DNA of 64,000 nucleotides from Orychophragmus violaceus (lineage: Eukaryota; Streptophyta; Magnoliopsida; Brassicales; Brassicaceae), in NCBI GenBank assembly GCA_030180135.1, contig CM058237.1, positions 44,926,689 through 44,990,688 of the forward strand, in the 5' to 3' direction. Positions 11,976 to 23,879 of this stretch are shown piece after piece. Both the position numbers and the translations under genes were made by a program. Position 1 is the first letter of the stretch, and every line of letters starts with the position of its first letter. The notes beneath the pieces were generated by a model that was not told the DNA's origin, searched no databases, and worked only from the letters and a program-made list of their open reading frames with translations.

Positions 11976-14618
11976 TCAGGTACCAGGAGGTCCTGACAGA
12001 GACTTTTTCTGTCTCTGTTCAAGTCTCCTCATCCAAGGTGGTGAGTAGGCTGTTGCGGAATGCTCATGTCCAAGAAAAGATGGAGTGAAATGTGCTCCAG
12101 GATCTATAACCATAGTATTATCCGGCTGCTCAAAATCTGTGTCCCTTATGGTGAATGTCTGCCCATCTATCAGTGGCTTTCGCAGCTTATCCATCTCATA
12201 GTGCAGTGGTTCATCTCCCAGATGGAGGTCTATCAAGCTGTTCCTAACATCAATCAATGCTCCTGCTGTAGCCAAAAATGGTCTTCCAAGTAGCAACGCT
12301 TCATCCGGATCACAGTCATATCTCAGCACAAGGAAGTCTGTTGGAACTAAGTAGTTTCCAACTCTCACCGGGATGTCTATAAGGAGTCCTTCAGGAACTC
12401 GTATGGACTGATCAGCTAGGACAAGAGAAGTCCTAGTAGGAGTAAAATCCAACATACCCAGCTTCTCTGCCACAGAGTAAGGCATCAAACTTCCAGCAGC
12501 TCCTAAATCACACAGAGAACGCCTAAAGCTATCCTCAAAGATAGAACAATCCAGCACAAAGACTCCAGGATCAGGCAGCTTCTTCGGGATCTTAGTTAGC
12601 AGAACATCACTAATATATTGAGGAACTATTATCACCCAGTCTTTCAGATCATCATCCAGGGGCAACATCTTGTTTAAGTACCTCTGCACACATGGATGAT
12701 AAGGTGGATCATCAGAAGTTGGAATTTCTTCCAATTCTTCACCAATCCCTTCTAATTTCTTCAGCTCTTCAATCTCTTGCCTAATCACTTCAGATACTGA
12801 GGAGTGTTGTCTAACAATCTGTTCGTAGATCTCCTGTTGAGTAATCTCAGAGGATCCATTGAATAGGCGATCAAGCTCCAAGTCAGCATCTATGCCATTA
12901 TCATCCGACAGTTCTGTCTGTTCACCCCCTGCAACGACCGACACTAAGGGTGTGTCGATCGTTGCCATCCTGACTGGTGTATCGATCGTTGCAGGAGTTG
13001 CATCGATCGACGCACTGCAGCAGATTTCACCCGAGAGTTTTTCACAAATATCCGAAAATTCTTGTTCTGTCACCAACTCAGCTGTACTTAGCTCAAATCT
13101 TTCACCTAGGTGAGATCCATCATTAATGTACACAGACCAGGCCTTAACATGAGTGTCTGCCACTCCTTTTCCCTTCAGTGAGCTGGACATCTGGTTCACC
13201 TGAGTGTCCAACTGCTTCATGTGAGTGCTCAGAGACTCAAACTTCCCATTGAGGTCTTCATAGACAGCGTCCAACTTCTTGTTGCAGTCCACAGAAATCT
13301 TGGTCTGACTCTCAATCAGTTGTTCCATCATAGCCTCCATTTTGCTCTCATGGGCTGTAGGTGCAGGAGGAGTCTGATAGGATGTAGATCCATAGGTTCT
13401 CTGAGTACCTTGTCCATAGGTCTTCTGAAAACCACCAGTCTGTCCTCCATTGGAGAATCTGTTCCCCTGTTGATTACTAAATCTATTACCTTGGAATCCA
13501 GAACCTCCTATGAAATTCACATCTTCTTCCTGAGTGTCCTCCTCAGTCTGAATCACCTCTACATCTTGGGCAAAGTGGACAGCTTTCTTACTTGTCAGGA
13601 GATTGTAAACTGTGTCCAATCTGGATCTTATATTAGCTATATCAGAATTCTCTACAGTTCCACCAGATTTCTTCCTCCTTTCATCCATTGTCTTGCAACT
13701 GTTGCAGCCAATCAGGTTCTCAATCAACTGCTTAGCTTGTGTAGGAGTCCTGGTGTTGAAATTAGCATTACTGGAATTATCCAGCGCAGTCTGATAAGGG
13801 AGATCTATGCCTCTGAAGAAGATACCAATCAGCTGTACTTCTGTGAATCCATGGTGTGGACAGTCACGCTGATACTGCTTAAATCTCATCCAGGCAGTCT
13901 TCAAGGGCTCTACAGCTCCTTGGGAAAAAGTGAATATGTCCTGTCTGGACTGATCTGAGCGCGCATCATCATAAAAGTGACGCAGGAACTCACTCTTTAA
14001 GGCTGCTCAAGTAGTATACTGACCAGGTGCCAGTTGTCTCAGCCATGCACTAGCGTCTCCAGCAAGACTGTGCGGAAATAGCTTAAGGAACAGATAGTCC
14101 GGGCATACTCCTTCATACTTCATGCCAGTGACTATGTCCTCAAACTTGTCAATGTGATCCATAGGCTGCTCTGCTTGAAGACCATGAAAAGCAATCTGCC
14201 TCATCAGCTGGTAGTAGATGGTCTTGACCTCAAAATCATTCCTCTCAAAATCAGGAAGCACTAGAGCTGCTCGGTTTGCATGAAACTCATCAGGTCTGTT
14301 GTAGTCAGCTAGTGTCCTCTCATGAACCACCATCTCTCTACCTTGGGCCCGTTCCTGACCCTGGTTTTGGTTCTGCTCCTGTTGCAGTTGCTCAGGAATG
14401 ACATTCCCTTCAGCATCAACCCTATGCCAGTCGGCATTGTAGCGGTTGTTATCTCGGTCCCTCAGGACACCTTCAGCATCGCGTTCCAGAATCAAACGCT
14501 CTCGCATCATTCTTTCTCTTCTTTCTCTTCTGTTAGCTCTCTCTAAACGTCCAAGCTCCTCAAGATCGAGATTAACCAAGCTCGAGTTCGGATTACTTCT
14601 AGTTTTCTGCGTTGGCAT
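11976..14618 (-). pseudogene. Element A gag-protease, broken by one TGA
   Basis: One frame runs from ATG at 14618-14616 (MPTQKTRSN) to TGA at 11978-11976, about 880 codons, interrupted only by TGA at 14009-14007 in TTxAALKSEF, where related gags carry a Trp. The N-terminal part has the retrotransposon gag core (IYYQLMRQIAFHGL, then LFPHSLAGDASAWLRQL). The middle is Gln/Gly-rich and coiled-coil-like (MEAMMEQLIESQTK). The C-terminal quarter has a retropepsin-like site (CDLGAAGSLMP) and ends near YSPPWMRR. I see no zinc knuckle and no pol. Four palindromes at 12931-13013 are translated as SIDATPATIDTP-type repeats with frame-preserving spacing. Codons between the stop and 13904 stay open, so a single nonsense change is the simplest reading. 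Confidence 0.85.
12931..13013. repeat. Palindrome cluster inside element A coding region
   Basis: Four 14-mers start at 12931, 12952, 12979 and 13000, with steps of 21, 27 and 21 bp, all multiples of three. Forms seen are GCAACGACCGACAC, GTGTCGATCGTTGC, GTATCGATCGTTGC and GCATCGATCGACGC. Confidence 0.9.
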
Positions 14619-14638
14619 AAACTGTCTGTAATCGTCCA

Positions 14639-14724
14639 GCAACGATCGATGCTATCAGTGCAACGATCGGTTCAATCTCAGAATCGCCTAGTGACGATCG
14701 ATGCAAGGGTGCAACGATCGACGC
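14639..14724. repeat. Palindrome cluster in element A leader
   Basis: Four 14-mers start at 14639, 14660, 14691 and 14711 (steps 21, 31, 20), between the gag start and the primer site. Confidence 0.88.
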
Positions 14725-14860
14725 AATGCGATATTAGTACCTGCGACAAAGAGAAAAACCGAGAAAGTCAGTAACTAAAAACAAAACAAAAATAAAAACG
14801 AAAAGAAAACGAAAAATCCTAGTAAAACCCTAGGCTCGAAGCTATCGAAGACTCAAAGAG

Positions 14861-14878
14861 TCCCCGGCAACGGCGCCA
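14861..14878 (-). other. Element A primer-binding site (tRNA-Asp)
   Basis: On the minus strand this reads TGGCGCCGTTGCCGGGGA, complementary to the 3' end of plant tRNA-Asp, six bases inside the 5' LTR. Identical sites lie beside the right LTRs of B and C. Confidence 0.92.
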
Positions 14879-14884
14879 AAAACT

Positions 14885-16102
14885 TGATAGGTGAAGAATT
14901 AATCCCTATACTAAACTGCAAGTGCACAGCAATATCAATGTAGTATATAGGGTATCGAAATCCACAGAGACTCCGGTATTCAATATCTCAAGAACAGGAA
15001 TTTAACTAGGAAGAAAGCAATGTAATTGAATTAAAAGAGGTGCGATAAAGTAAATCAGTAGCAGAGATTAACGGTTGTGAAAGCAAGTAATTAAGAGCGC
15101 TAGGTCTAGGGCGTTCTCAGGAAATCAGACAAGCATACAGTTCATTCAGTAAGGATCTAATTAAGCACAGTTCTAGAACTCAAAACACAGATATAGAATT
15201 AACCAAATTCCTTTGCGATAATTCTCTAAGTCTAAGTGCAGCAAACCAAACTTTCGTTTGCGAGAACTAACAGATTAAACCAGCCTTAATTCCAAGTTTG
15301 ATATGTTCACAATTATCCTAAACCAAACTTCCGTTTGCGCAAAGTTTAATTGCCCAATTTAATTAGTTCAGATCCCTAAACCCCACTTCCGTGACGTATT
15401 TAGCAACCTAAGATCTAGATTCTAATTGATCAGGTTAGAACTAGCTTTAAGCACAATTAAATTGAAGAACATATATAGTTTGAATCCTTAACTGTAATTG
15501 AACAAGTCTAGCAAGTCATGAAATCCTATGTGAGAAACCCTAAACCTAACAAGGAATCTACTCAGACATAGATAATGAAAACATAATCATATGATGAATA
15601 AATTGCATAAAAGATAAAAGATTAAAGGGGTTCGAAATATTCTCCAAATACAGATGATGTAACAGGTTCAGATCAGCTCCAAAAGCTCTAAAAATCCTCT
15701 GCTCTTAATTATGAAAGCGTAATGTAAAGCGTATAAAGCGTATCTAATTAAAACACTAAAAACTCTATTATATAGGTCTAATCTCGGCCAGGGGCTTCTT
15801 TGTAAATATCAGGAACTTCTGGATCAAAGTGCAAATTCTTGACTCTTCTAAAACCGCCGAGTTTTGGCCCATCTCGCTGGTGCATCGATCGATGCTAGGC
15901 ATGCAACGATCGACACCTTTCTCTGTTTCGGACAGTGAACTCTATCTCTCGGCCAAACACTCCAAAAATCTCCAAAATGCTCCATTATCTCCAATTCAGC
16001 TCCAAACCTGATTATACCTGTAAAAGACTCTAAAAGAACACAAAAGACACTAAAAACACACTTATATCATGGCCTAAAACCGGTAAAAACCATGATATAT
16101 CA
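14885..16102 (-). repeat. Element A 5' LTR
   Basis: Same length as the 3' LTR, with about ten base differences. Its palindrome pair is at 15882-15895 and 15903-15916. The target duplication tgtag follows at 16103. Confidence 0.93.
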
Positions 16103-17534
16103 TGTAGAGAACGATCATACCCGATTGCTAGATGATTCTTTTGGCTATTGTTTTCGTCGAGGGGGATTTTGACCCCAACAGTTAGCCTCCCAGCTCGTTA
16201 GACTTGAGTACGATGATTGCGAGTTTTTAGTATTCGAGGCAAAACCAATTGTCCGAAAGATTTGATTCGACCATTTTCCTTTTCGATGATGGTTCATTTA
16301 TGACGGAAAATTGTCCGGATGTTTCGTCATGTTTTGGTTGTTGCCTAGTATGCCGAGCAAGATGAACTTTCGGAATGACATTTTCGAGCGGTATTTGTTT
16401 CCACTTCCCAAGAAAGGTAACCAATGTCCGTTGGCGGATATACGAGGATGCTTCCGGACCACTCGGCCGTAATTGATTTGCTCGTGCGAAGTTTTGCCGA
16501 TTCCGAGGCCATGCCTAATCATGATTAGCTCTGTTATGATTAGCCTAAGCATGCTCAGGGTAATCAAATGTAATCATACCCAAAGCTTCATGCCTTTGTA
16601 AAAATCTATAAGTATTCACTTCTCTTCACTTCACTCCTCACATTTTCACTCCAACGAAAAAACTTAAGGTAACTTCTCTCTCTAACTTCTTTTGTCTTTG
16701 TGAGTTTTGTCAACTTTTTCTCCTTTTTTGTAAAATTCAGGGTCTTGAATCTTTCCCAAGTTTGGAATTCTGCTTTGCTGCGTTTTTCGATGGAAGGGTC
16801 TATGGTGCAACGAATCCTGTATCGAGATACAAACATGCTAACCTTTTTCCGAAGGTGATCTCTTGGAGTTTGGCGATCGACCAGGTCTCATGCCAACCGG
16901 ATGTTCCTCGACCTGAACTGGCGTTGCATTTCCGGATAACGATCAATGCATGGGTGATGATAACGTTTGCAGGAACTCTCCTTTCGTGATGAGCGGTCCA
17001 ACAATCACAGTGGAATTCGAGGTTATTCACGTCAACGAAGAGGAATCTATGCGTCATTGGGGTCATCTTCCGGCCAAAAGTGGTTCGTCCTAATCCAAAA
17101 AAAAAGAATAAAAAGATACCGGACCCTCCTGGCTCAACCTTGTCCACGGAAAATTCAGTTGAAGAGCTCCGGCATAATTTCAAGGTTCTCAAAAATGTGA
17201 CATTCATGGTTCCGTCTCTTTGCGATCGAGTTGACTCCCCGCCATATGGTTATTTCTCGGTGTACGAGTACTTTTCAAATCATGCTTCCATTGGTTCCCA
17301 GTCCATGAGCTTATAGTCCCCTACCTTCGGCGTCATGGACTGGCCCTTACGCAGCTCACTCCCTGAGGCCTGCGACATCTGATCGGATCATTAATTCGTA
17401 GTTTCGAATATGGAGTCGATCTCCGAGTGTTGCATCTTCGAAACATGTTGGCGATTCTCTTGTCGATGCGGGACAAGATTTGCTAAAGGTTAGTATTTCC
17501 CTCTTGCCCGGGATAATCTTTGTTTTTCTTGCAG
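16103..17534 (+). mobile_element. Right continuation of the old element: decayed transposon-like coding region
   Basis: After element A the older element resumes and ends a possible LTR at gaccccaaca (about 16181). A TATA-like tataagta lies at about 16607. A segment at about 17217-17310 reads CDRVDSPPYGYFSVYEYFSN, similar in flavour to the plant family annotated as putative gypsy-type transposon (PF04195-like; from memory, no search). Stops and frameshifts break it. No intact product is supportable. Confidence 0.35.
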
Positions 17535-17555
17535 CTTGATTGACTTGATTTATTG

Positions 17556-18197
17556 ATGATCGTAAAAAAATTATCGCAGACGTGGGCTTTGGTTAACTGG
17601 CACGCCGCTCATTCTGACAGAAAATTTCGAAAGATCCAAGGTCATCTTGCTAGGCATTCCGTCGACAATGAAAATTTGGAGAATTTGGTCGCTGCTTTGA
17701 AGACGACTATTGAGGAGAAGAAAACTGAGTTCGTGGCGATGAAGATTTCGCTCGACAACGAAAAAACTAGGGTTCTTGCCAAAGCTGAGATCTTGAGAAC
17801 ACAACTTGCGGAAAGGAGACTTTCCCTTGATGCGGCTCTAAGGGAAGCGGCCGAGAAAGGGAAGAAGGGAATGTTAAAGAAAATTTCATCGCGCCTGGCA
17901 AAGTTTCTCGGAATCTTCCCGAAATTACCATCCGTAAAAGAAAGACAAAGCCGATATCTCGAATTAAGGAGCAATCTTGACTTGATTACCAATCTAAAAT
18001 CTGGGGGTCCTTCCGCATTTGAATCTGATGAGGCGGATCTTAGATTGACAAGAGATAGTATGGATGGGAGTGACGTTCTCGAATACAACCGATTGATAGC
18101 CGAAAGTTGCTTAAACCCATCTATGTTTTGGGAGATGTTTACAGCTCGTCCCAATGGGATGCCTCGCTATGAGTTTCGCGATGTTTATCATATGTAG
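17556..18197 (+). pseudogene. Coiled-coil ORF of the old element
   Basis: Open for 213 codons from ATG at 17556 to TAG at 18195-18197. Residues of about 30-110 form a charged heptad-like coiled coil (ENLVAALKTTIEEKKTEF, AEILRTQLAERR). The C-terminal part ends near SMFWEMFTARPNGMP. A TTTTTCTTGCAG acceptor-like sequence lies just upstream, so this may be a last exon. The match to coiled-coil tails of plant putative-transposon proteins is a family impression only. Upstream coding sequence is broken, so the gene as a whole is probably dead. Confidence 0.45.
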
Positions 18198-18407
18198 TAG
18201 CTTCCTTTCCCGGAATGGTTGGTCGTTCCGCTTTATGAACTACTTGTCTCACTTATTTAAATATGTTACTTGATTTAAGACTTAAGATCTATTATGGGAT
18301 GTTTTGAAATCCGCTATGGTGTTCCGTTTTTCTTTTTAAGATTTCAAGTCGGGTGTGGTTTTCACAAATGCTTCGAATCGTGCACTTAGTCATATTATCT
18401 TAGAATC

Positions 18408-18565
18408 TCCGAGATGCTCGGAAATTTTGCTCGAAAAATCCGAGCTGGTCTGCTCGAAAAATCCGAGCTGGTTAGCTCGGATTTCTGAGTTGGTTAGCTT
18501 GGAAAATCCGAGCTGGTTAGCTCGGACCTCCTAACTGGTTAGCTTCCTAGCTTGACCGCTCGGGC
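18408..18565 (+). repeat. Minisatellite of cgagctggttagctcgg units
   Basis: Five to six imperfect units of about 25 bp share gaaaaatccgagctggt and ttagctcgg. Many units are self-complementary (ccgagctggttagctcgg). Confidence 0.75.
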
Positions 18566-18888
18566 TTCCGAGCATGCCGGCCCCGTTGGGAAGAGTCGTC
18601 CTTTCGAGCTATTGTGTCGTCATCGTATTGATTAGTGTGGGAAAGTTGATAGAACTTCCCTTTTCGACTTGCTTGGATTGTTTTGAATTATTTATAGCTC
18701 GAAGATGGATTTATATAGTCCTCGTAGCATATAGCTTTGATGCTTTGACGACATTGCACTCGGACGCGTATTGGAATGCATTTCAAATTTAGGGGTTGAT
18801 GAGTTAGCATTTAAGTTCGGCGCACGCTGAAGCGTACTTCTGTATTTCGGATCCTGTTCTGTTTTTGTGAGATACACGCGGCTTTTTA

Positions 18889-19560
18889 TCTGTGATGACT
18901 GAGACCAGTGTGCTTGGGAGCATATAATTGGGTTTTGAGTAACATTCGAAGGTTAGTGAATTACATTCTACTTGATAACCTGTGGTGATCAAGACTAGTG
19001 TGCCCGGAAGCGTTTAACTGGGTTTTGAGTTAAGTTCGAAGGTTAGCGAGATATACTCTGCTTACGAACCTTTGATGATCAAGACCTGTGTGCTCGGAAG
19101 CGTCTAACTGGGTATTGAGTTAAGTTCGAAGGTTAGCGAGATATACTCTGCTTGCGAACTTGTGATGATCAAGACCAGTGTGCTCGGAAGCGTCTAACTG
19201 GATTTCAGAGTTTACTTCGATCTTAGTACTGGTGCGGGGGATCCCGACTTGTATTCTCGTCTTCGATAGTAAATTGATATCAGTAGATACCAAACCAAAA
19301 TTTACTTGGCCGGGACGTCGTTTAGACCAGTGTGCTAAGCAGTGTTACTGGGTTTAGAGGTGTACTTCGAGTTCGGTATTTTTTCGAGACTTCTTGTCTT
19401 GCATTTCCGTCGTCGATAATAAGTTGACATCGCATAGGATATTCCTAGAGGATACCAAACCAAGGTATACTTGCTTTGGAAGTCATCTACCAGTGTGCTA
19501 AGTAGCGTTTACTGGGTTTTCGGGGTTTACTTTGAATTCAGTATTGGTGCGAGACATCTC
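18889..19560 (+). repeat. Tandem array of about 90-bp units grading into about 160-bp units
   Basis: Units starting near 18891, 18980, 19070 and 19160 share gatgatcaagaccagtgtgc, aagcgt, aactggg and ttcgaaggttagcga with a 90-bp period. From 19160 the units lengthen to about 155-165 bp (19170, 19328, 19492), keeping accagtgtgct and actggg but adding gataccaaacca. Confidence 0.75.
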
Positions 19561-19599
19561 GACCAATATTCCCATCATCAATAGCAAACATACCTAACA

Positions 19600-21314
19600 T
19601 GTATTAATAATTTGTATAGCGCGCTTTTATCCGTTTTTTGGATGTATAGAACCTCAATCCGTATAGGACATATTGGTTAAGATCTATAAATGACACATTT
19701 GTTTATCCGTTTGTGGCTAGCAACATACAAAATAAAGAATTCTTAAGAAGGCACGCAAACGTACTAGAATCGACTTGGTGCAACATGATAGTTAATGAAT
19801 TTGGACTAGTTTGCTAAACTACGAAGCTCGAATCCTAACTTTGATTCTAAGGCAAGTAAATCAAATAAAAGCGAAAATAAATATATTTATCAATACCGGA
19901 CAAATCCAAGTATATCAATTTTTTATATATTTTTTTGTCCACATAACTATGTTATCAGGGACATAATTGCTACAATTAATGTTTAAAGTAATCAATATAT
20001 CAATTATCAATATATTTATTTTTCTTCTTTATAGCTATTGTATAGATTAAAAGATGTTTTCGTCGTCCATTTAATAGCGTAAACATTCAAATCACAAAAG
20101 TAGTAGAAAATGTTAAGCTAACAATTTAAAAACACTAACACATGTTTGTCACTTTTAAGAAAAATAAAGAATAAAGAAAAATAGGTGAACATTGATAGAG
20201 AATAGACTTACTTGTTACCAATATAAGTACCAACCAAAGAGATAAAAATTTCCTTGGGAATTAAGAAGAGAAAATTAATAAGAAAGAGAAAAAGGTGCAT
20301 GGATTAGGAAAATTTATCTTGCATGAAATCAAATTGAGTCGAACTCAAGACTATTAATAACATATTCACTCTTAAAAACCAATTTGATACAACATATTTT
20401 ATAAATTGAGGCCTCAAAAAAGTTTATATATCTAAAGGGCTTGGGGCGAATGCCCTTTTCAATACACACTAGGCACGGTTCTGCCCATATGGCCATATAA
20501 ACAAAAGAAACTCTAAAATCATAGATCTCAACCTTACTCTTTTGAAAAATAAAGTTGAAATAAGAAAAGCAAAGGAGAAGTTATGATTCTAGAGAGAAAA
20601 CTCTCTCTAGGAGAAGAGAAGAAAAGGGTAGTTCAGCTCGGAAGATTTCTTTATGAATGACATTTCCATCTATACGATTTAGATATTTAGATATTTATTT
20701 ATATCTTTGACAAAAAAAAGTTTAGATATTTATAGAAGTCTCTATCATCATGATACGAGCATAACCTTTGCCTACAATCAAATATTATGGCCTAGGCCTA
20801 CAATGCAATAGAATTACTAAAGACAACTTATTCAAATTGAAATTGAGTTTTGTATGTGTACGACTCTCGTTTCTCTTTTGTCATTCAATTTACGAGTAAA
20901 TGGAAAATCTCCAAAGATTTAATAGTACCCTGTGCAACTGGCACTAGCTAAGTTCCATTATGTGACATCGCTTTCCTTTACACAAATACCAAATTCAACA
21001 TAAAACGCTTTATCTTAATCCTATATCAACTTCAGTTTTCCTTTGTCTGTAAACTAACGGTAGTATATATACTGGAAAGGATTATATGAGTTGGGACTTT
21101 TTAAGAAAAATAGATCTAATTAATATATGTTAGAGTAATTAATCTGAGTTCCTTTTTGACGCCAAGACATGAGCCAATGGTTCATTTGCAAATACCATGT
21201 AAACGTTCACTTTAATGTAACAAAACTTCCAATCCTTTCTTAATCGAGAATTATTAGGGTCAGGAATTAAAGGTTAATATATATTGTAGTAAACCAAAAA
21301 TGAAACCTAACAAA
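19600..21314. other. AT-rich intergenic, no gene seen
   Basis: No ORF or repeat boundary that I can support. It is the flank of the LINE insertion that begins after 21324. Confidence 0.45.
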
Positions 21315-21417
21315 CTTAAAACCTGTTTCAGTTGCAGGTTAAAGGTCTGCTTTGGGCCATTCAAGACATGACCGCCTCAAGAAGAACTAGATCGTTTTTG
21401 CCACTAGTGCCTCAGAC

Positions 21418-22144
21418 TGTTGGGAATGTCCTGAAATCTATTGTACTTGCTCTTAAAGTAAAAGTCGTATTGTCGAGATGAGACAATCATATGACACTAG
21501 GCAGTCATAATGCTTTGCTAGAAGCCACTTATGATCAATGAGTTGAGAACTCATTGCTAGTGTTATATGATCCTACAGGGTCACACACCTAAGCAAACTG
21601 GACGTTGTATATGGGGTTGATCATTAATGTAATGATCGGGTGAATGCATATTTGATATGCATTCAATACCAAGTTTCTGGGGCAGTGTCGATCGACGCAA
21701 TAAGTGTGTCGGTCGATACAAATCGGCAATGTCGATCGACACAATAAGTGTGTCGGTCGACACAGCTCGCGAATTGCCAGATTAAAATCGGTTTAATCGC
21801 TGGTTAATTCAATTGTGGTTTAAGTCGACATATATAAGATATATGGTCGACCTAAACACTAACCTAACCTAATTCACAGCCACCAGAAAAGAAATAGAAA
21901 CCTCTTGAGAGATCTGATCTCTAAAGGCACTAGCATCCCTTCTGTTCAGTTTGTGTGCGTGTGGATACCAGTAGAGGTGCAGCATTTGAGGCGCTCTAGA
22001 TCTCGATTATCTGCAAAACCTTCCGCTGCTAATTACCAGGTAATTCTGATATCCCTAGATTCAATTACATGAACCCTAGATCCTAGGCTTGGAATTCAGA
22101 CCAGGATTGCCTAATTGGATTAGGATCTGCTAGAAATTCCTACA
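21418..22144 (+). repeat. Element E 5' LTR
   Basis: A 727-bp LTR. Two palindrome pairs lie at 21685/21706 and 21729/21750, each exactly 21 bp apart, so four sites occur within 79 bp. The second member of each pair is the CGGTCG variant. Confidence 0.93.
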
Positions 22145-22145
22145 G

Positions 22146-22157
22146 TGGTATCAGAGC
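22146..22157 (+). other. Element E primer-binding site (initiator Met tRNA)
   Basis: TGGTATCAGAGC, one base inside the 5' LTR, is the standard copia primer site complementary to the 3' end of initiator tRNA-Met. Confidence 0.93.
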
Positions 22158-22305
22158 ATTAGGGTTCCATTGAATCAGTAGCATGTTGATTAGATTAGTT
22201 GAATCTGGATCTCTGTATAGTTGATACAAACATGCTAAAATTCGTTTTCATGAAAATAATCTAGTTTTAGGTTTTTGCTTGAAAACGATTAGGGTTTATC
22301 GCCCT

Positions 22306-22658
22306 GTGTCGATCGACACCAATCCGGTGTCGGTCGACACAGAAGGATAACCCGAACAAAAATTAGGTTTCGCCTAGTGTCGATCGACACAAGAGTTGTG
22401 TCGGTCGACACAAACCTCGCGAGATTGAATAATCGGTTCAATTGGATTGGACCGGTTATCGAGCTTGGTTAATGATGGTTAAACGCTAAGAATGGTTTAA
22501 TTGCGATTGATTTGATAAGGTTGATGTCGACCGATGCTAATGTAGCGTCGATCGACACTGACCGGTAATCAAAACCGGATCAATTGGATTGATCGGTTAT
22601 CGCAGATTGTTTTTGGTTATTCTGCATCGATCGACACTAAAGTAGTGTCGGTCGACAT
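22306..22658. repeat. Palindrome pairs in element E leader
   Basis: Four pairs at 22306/22327, 22377/22398, 22524/22545 and 22624/22645, all spaced exactly 21 bp. Examples are GTGTCGATCGACAC followed by GTGTCGGTCGACAC. Confidence 0.92.
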
Positions 22659-22849
22659 CAGATTCGATGGTTTAGGTTATGGAACCTGAAATCACAGAAC
22701 CAAAGCAAGATAAATCAATTAATTAGAAGAATTAAAACATAATAAAACTGAACGTTTTAAATGGTTCCGTTCCTCAACCAAATATCAAGTGATACTTGAT
22801 GTCTTTCCAATCTTGTCAACTGTCAAGGCTCATTTCATTGTGCGATAGA

Positions 22850-22945
22850 TTTGCAGTGCAAGGTGTCCACAATTACATGAGTGAGACAGGAGGTAATCGT
22901 GTTGATGGACTTGCAGTGCAAGACATCAACAATTACATGACTGAA
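22850..22945 (+). repeat. Short direct duplication in element E leader
   Basis: tttgcagtgcaaggtgtcca and cttgcagtgcaagacatcaa, each followed by caattacatga, repeat with a step of about 60 bp. There is no coding sense. Confidence 0.6.
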
Positions 22946-23879
22946 GAGATTGGTTTACTTGACTGGGCCATCAAAATCGTTTTGGGCTCAGAGACATCGG
23001 GTGGATTGGACATAAGATGTCAATCCACAACCAAGAGTTATATTGGATATAACTAGCAAAGTTGTTGCTTACCTAGATAGCTTAAATTTGGGTGATAGCC
23101 AGTGGCTCACTCAAGTTTAGTGAAGTATGGGTCTTGGATCATTATATTCATTTGAGAAACATTGTTTGAATATAATGCGAGTTTTCTTAAATGTTAAGAC
23201 TTCTCATTTCTTGAACATCATAACTAAACCTCCCTTGTTTTTCAGCTATGTCTAGCACAAACCATCGTAACAATTTCTCCCTGCGATCCGTCCTTGAGAA
23301 GGACAAGTTAAATGGATCAAACTTTCTTGAATGGTATCGGAACTTGAGAATTGTTCTCAAACAGGAGAAGAAGGACTATGTCCTTGAGAAAGTTCTCCCC
23401 AAGAAGTACCGAGCCAATGCCTGGCAGTCAGATAAGGATGCTTGGGATAAGCATTCTAATGATGTGGTGGATGTGAGGTGTCTCATGTTGGCTACCATGA
23501 ACTCGGAATTGCAGAAGCAATATGAGTACGTGGAGTCGCCAATAGAGATGATCACTGGCCTGAAAAGTATATTTCAGGAGCAGGCACGAACTCAGAGATA
23601 CCAGACGGTACGATCTCTGATTGAGTGCAAGCTACCAAAGGGCGAACCAGTTAGTCCTCATGTCATTAAGATGATGGGTTATATTGATAACCTGGGGAAA
23701 CTGGATTGTCCCATTAGCCAAGAGTTGGCTACTGACATCATTCTACAGTCACTGCCGTCAAGCTATGATCAATTTGTTATGAACTATAACATGAACAACT
23801 TGACGAAGACGTTGACTGAATTGCATGGGATGCTTAAGACTGCTGAACCTAACATCAAGAAGGACACCCCAGATGTCCT

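Larger units (their letters stand above)
9395..16107 (-). mobile_element. Element A: non-autonomous tRNA-Asp-primed LTR retrotransposon (gag-protease only)
   Basis: Two 1,218-bp LTRs (9400-10617 and 14885-16102) begin TGATA and end TATCA and are flanked by the target duplication tgtag (9395-9399 and 16103-16107). The primer site and ORF show that the element runs on the minus strand. The interior of about 4.3 kb encodes gag-protease but shows no reverse transcriptase, RNase H or integrase, so mobility would need a partner. The LTRs differ at about ten positions by eye (below 1 percent). The gag sequence and tRNA-Asp primer site place it near the Athila/Tat side of Ty3/gypsy (family knowledge, no search run). 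Confidence 0.93.

Noticed and set aside
13221..13958. 245-codon plus-strand ORF antisense to A gag-protease
   Set aside because: It shadows the real minus-strand frame and has no recognisable motif.
14861..14878. tRNA-like sequences near LTRs as tRNA genes
   Set aside because: They are 12-18 bp primer-binding sites only; no cloverleaf is present.
16600..16700. TATA-like promoter at about 16607 with a possible transcript start
   Set aside because: The match is weak and the downstream frame is broken, so it is mentioned only as context of the old element.
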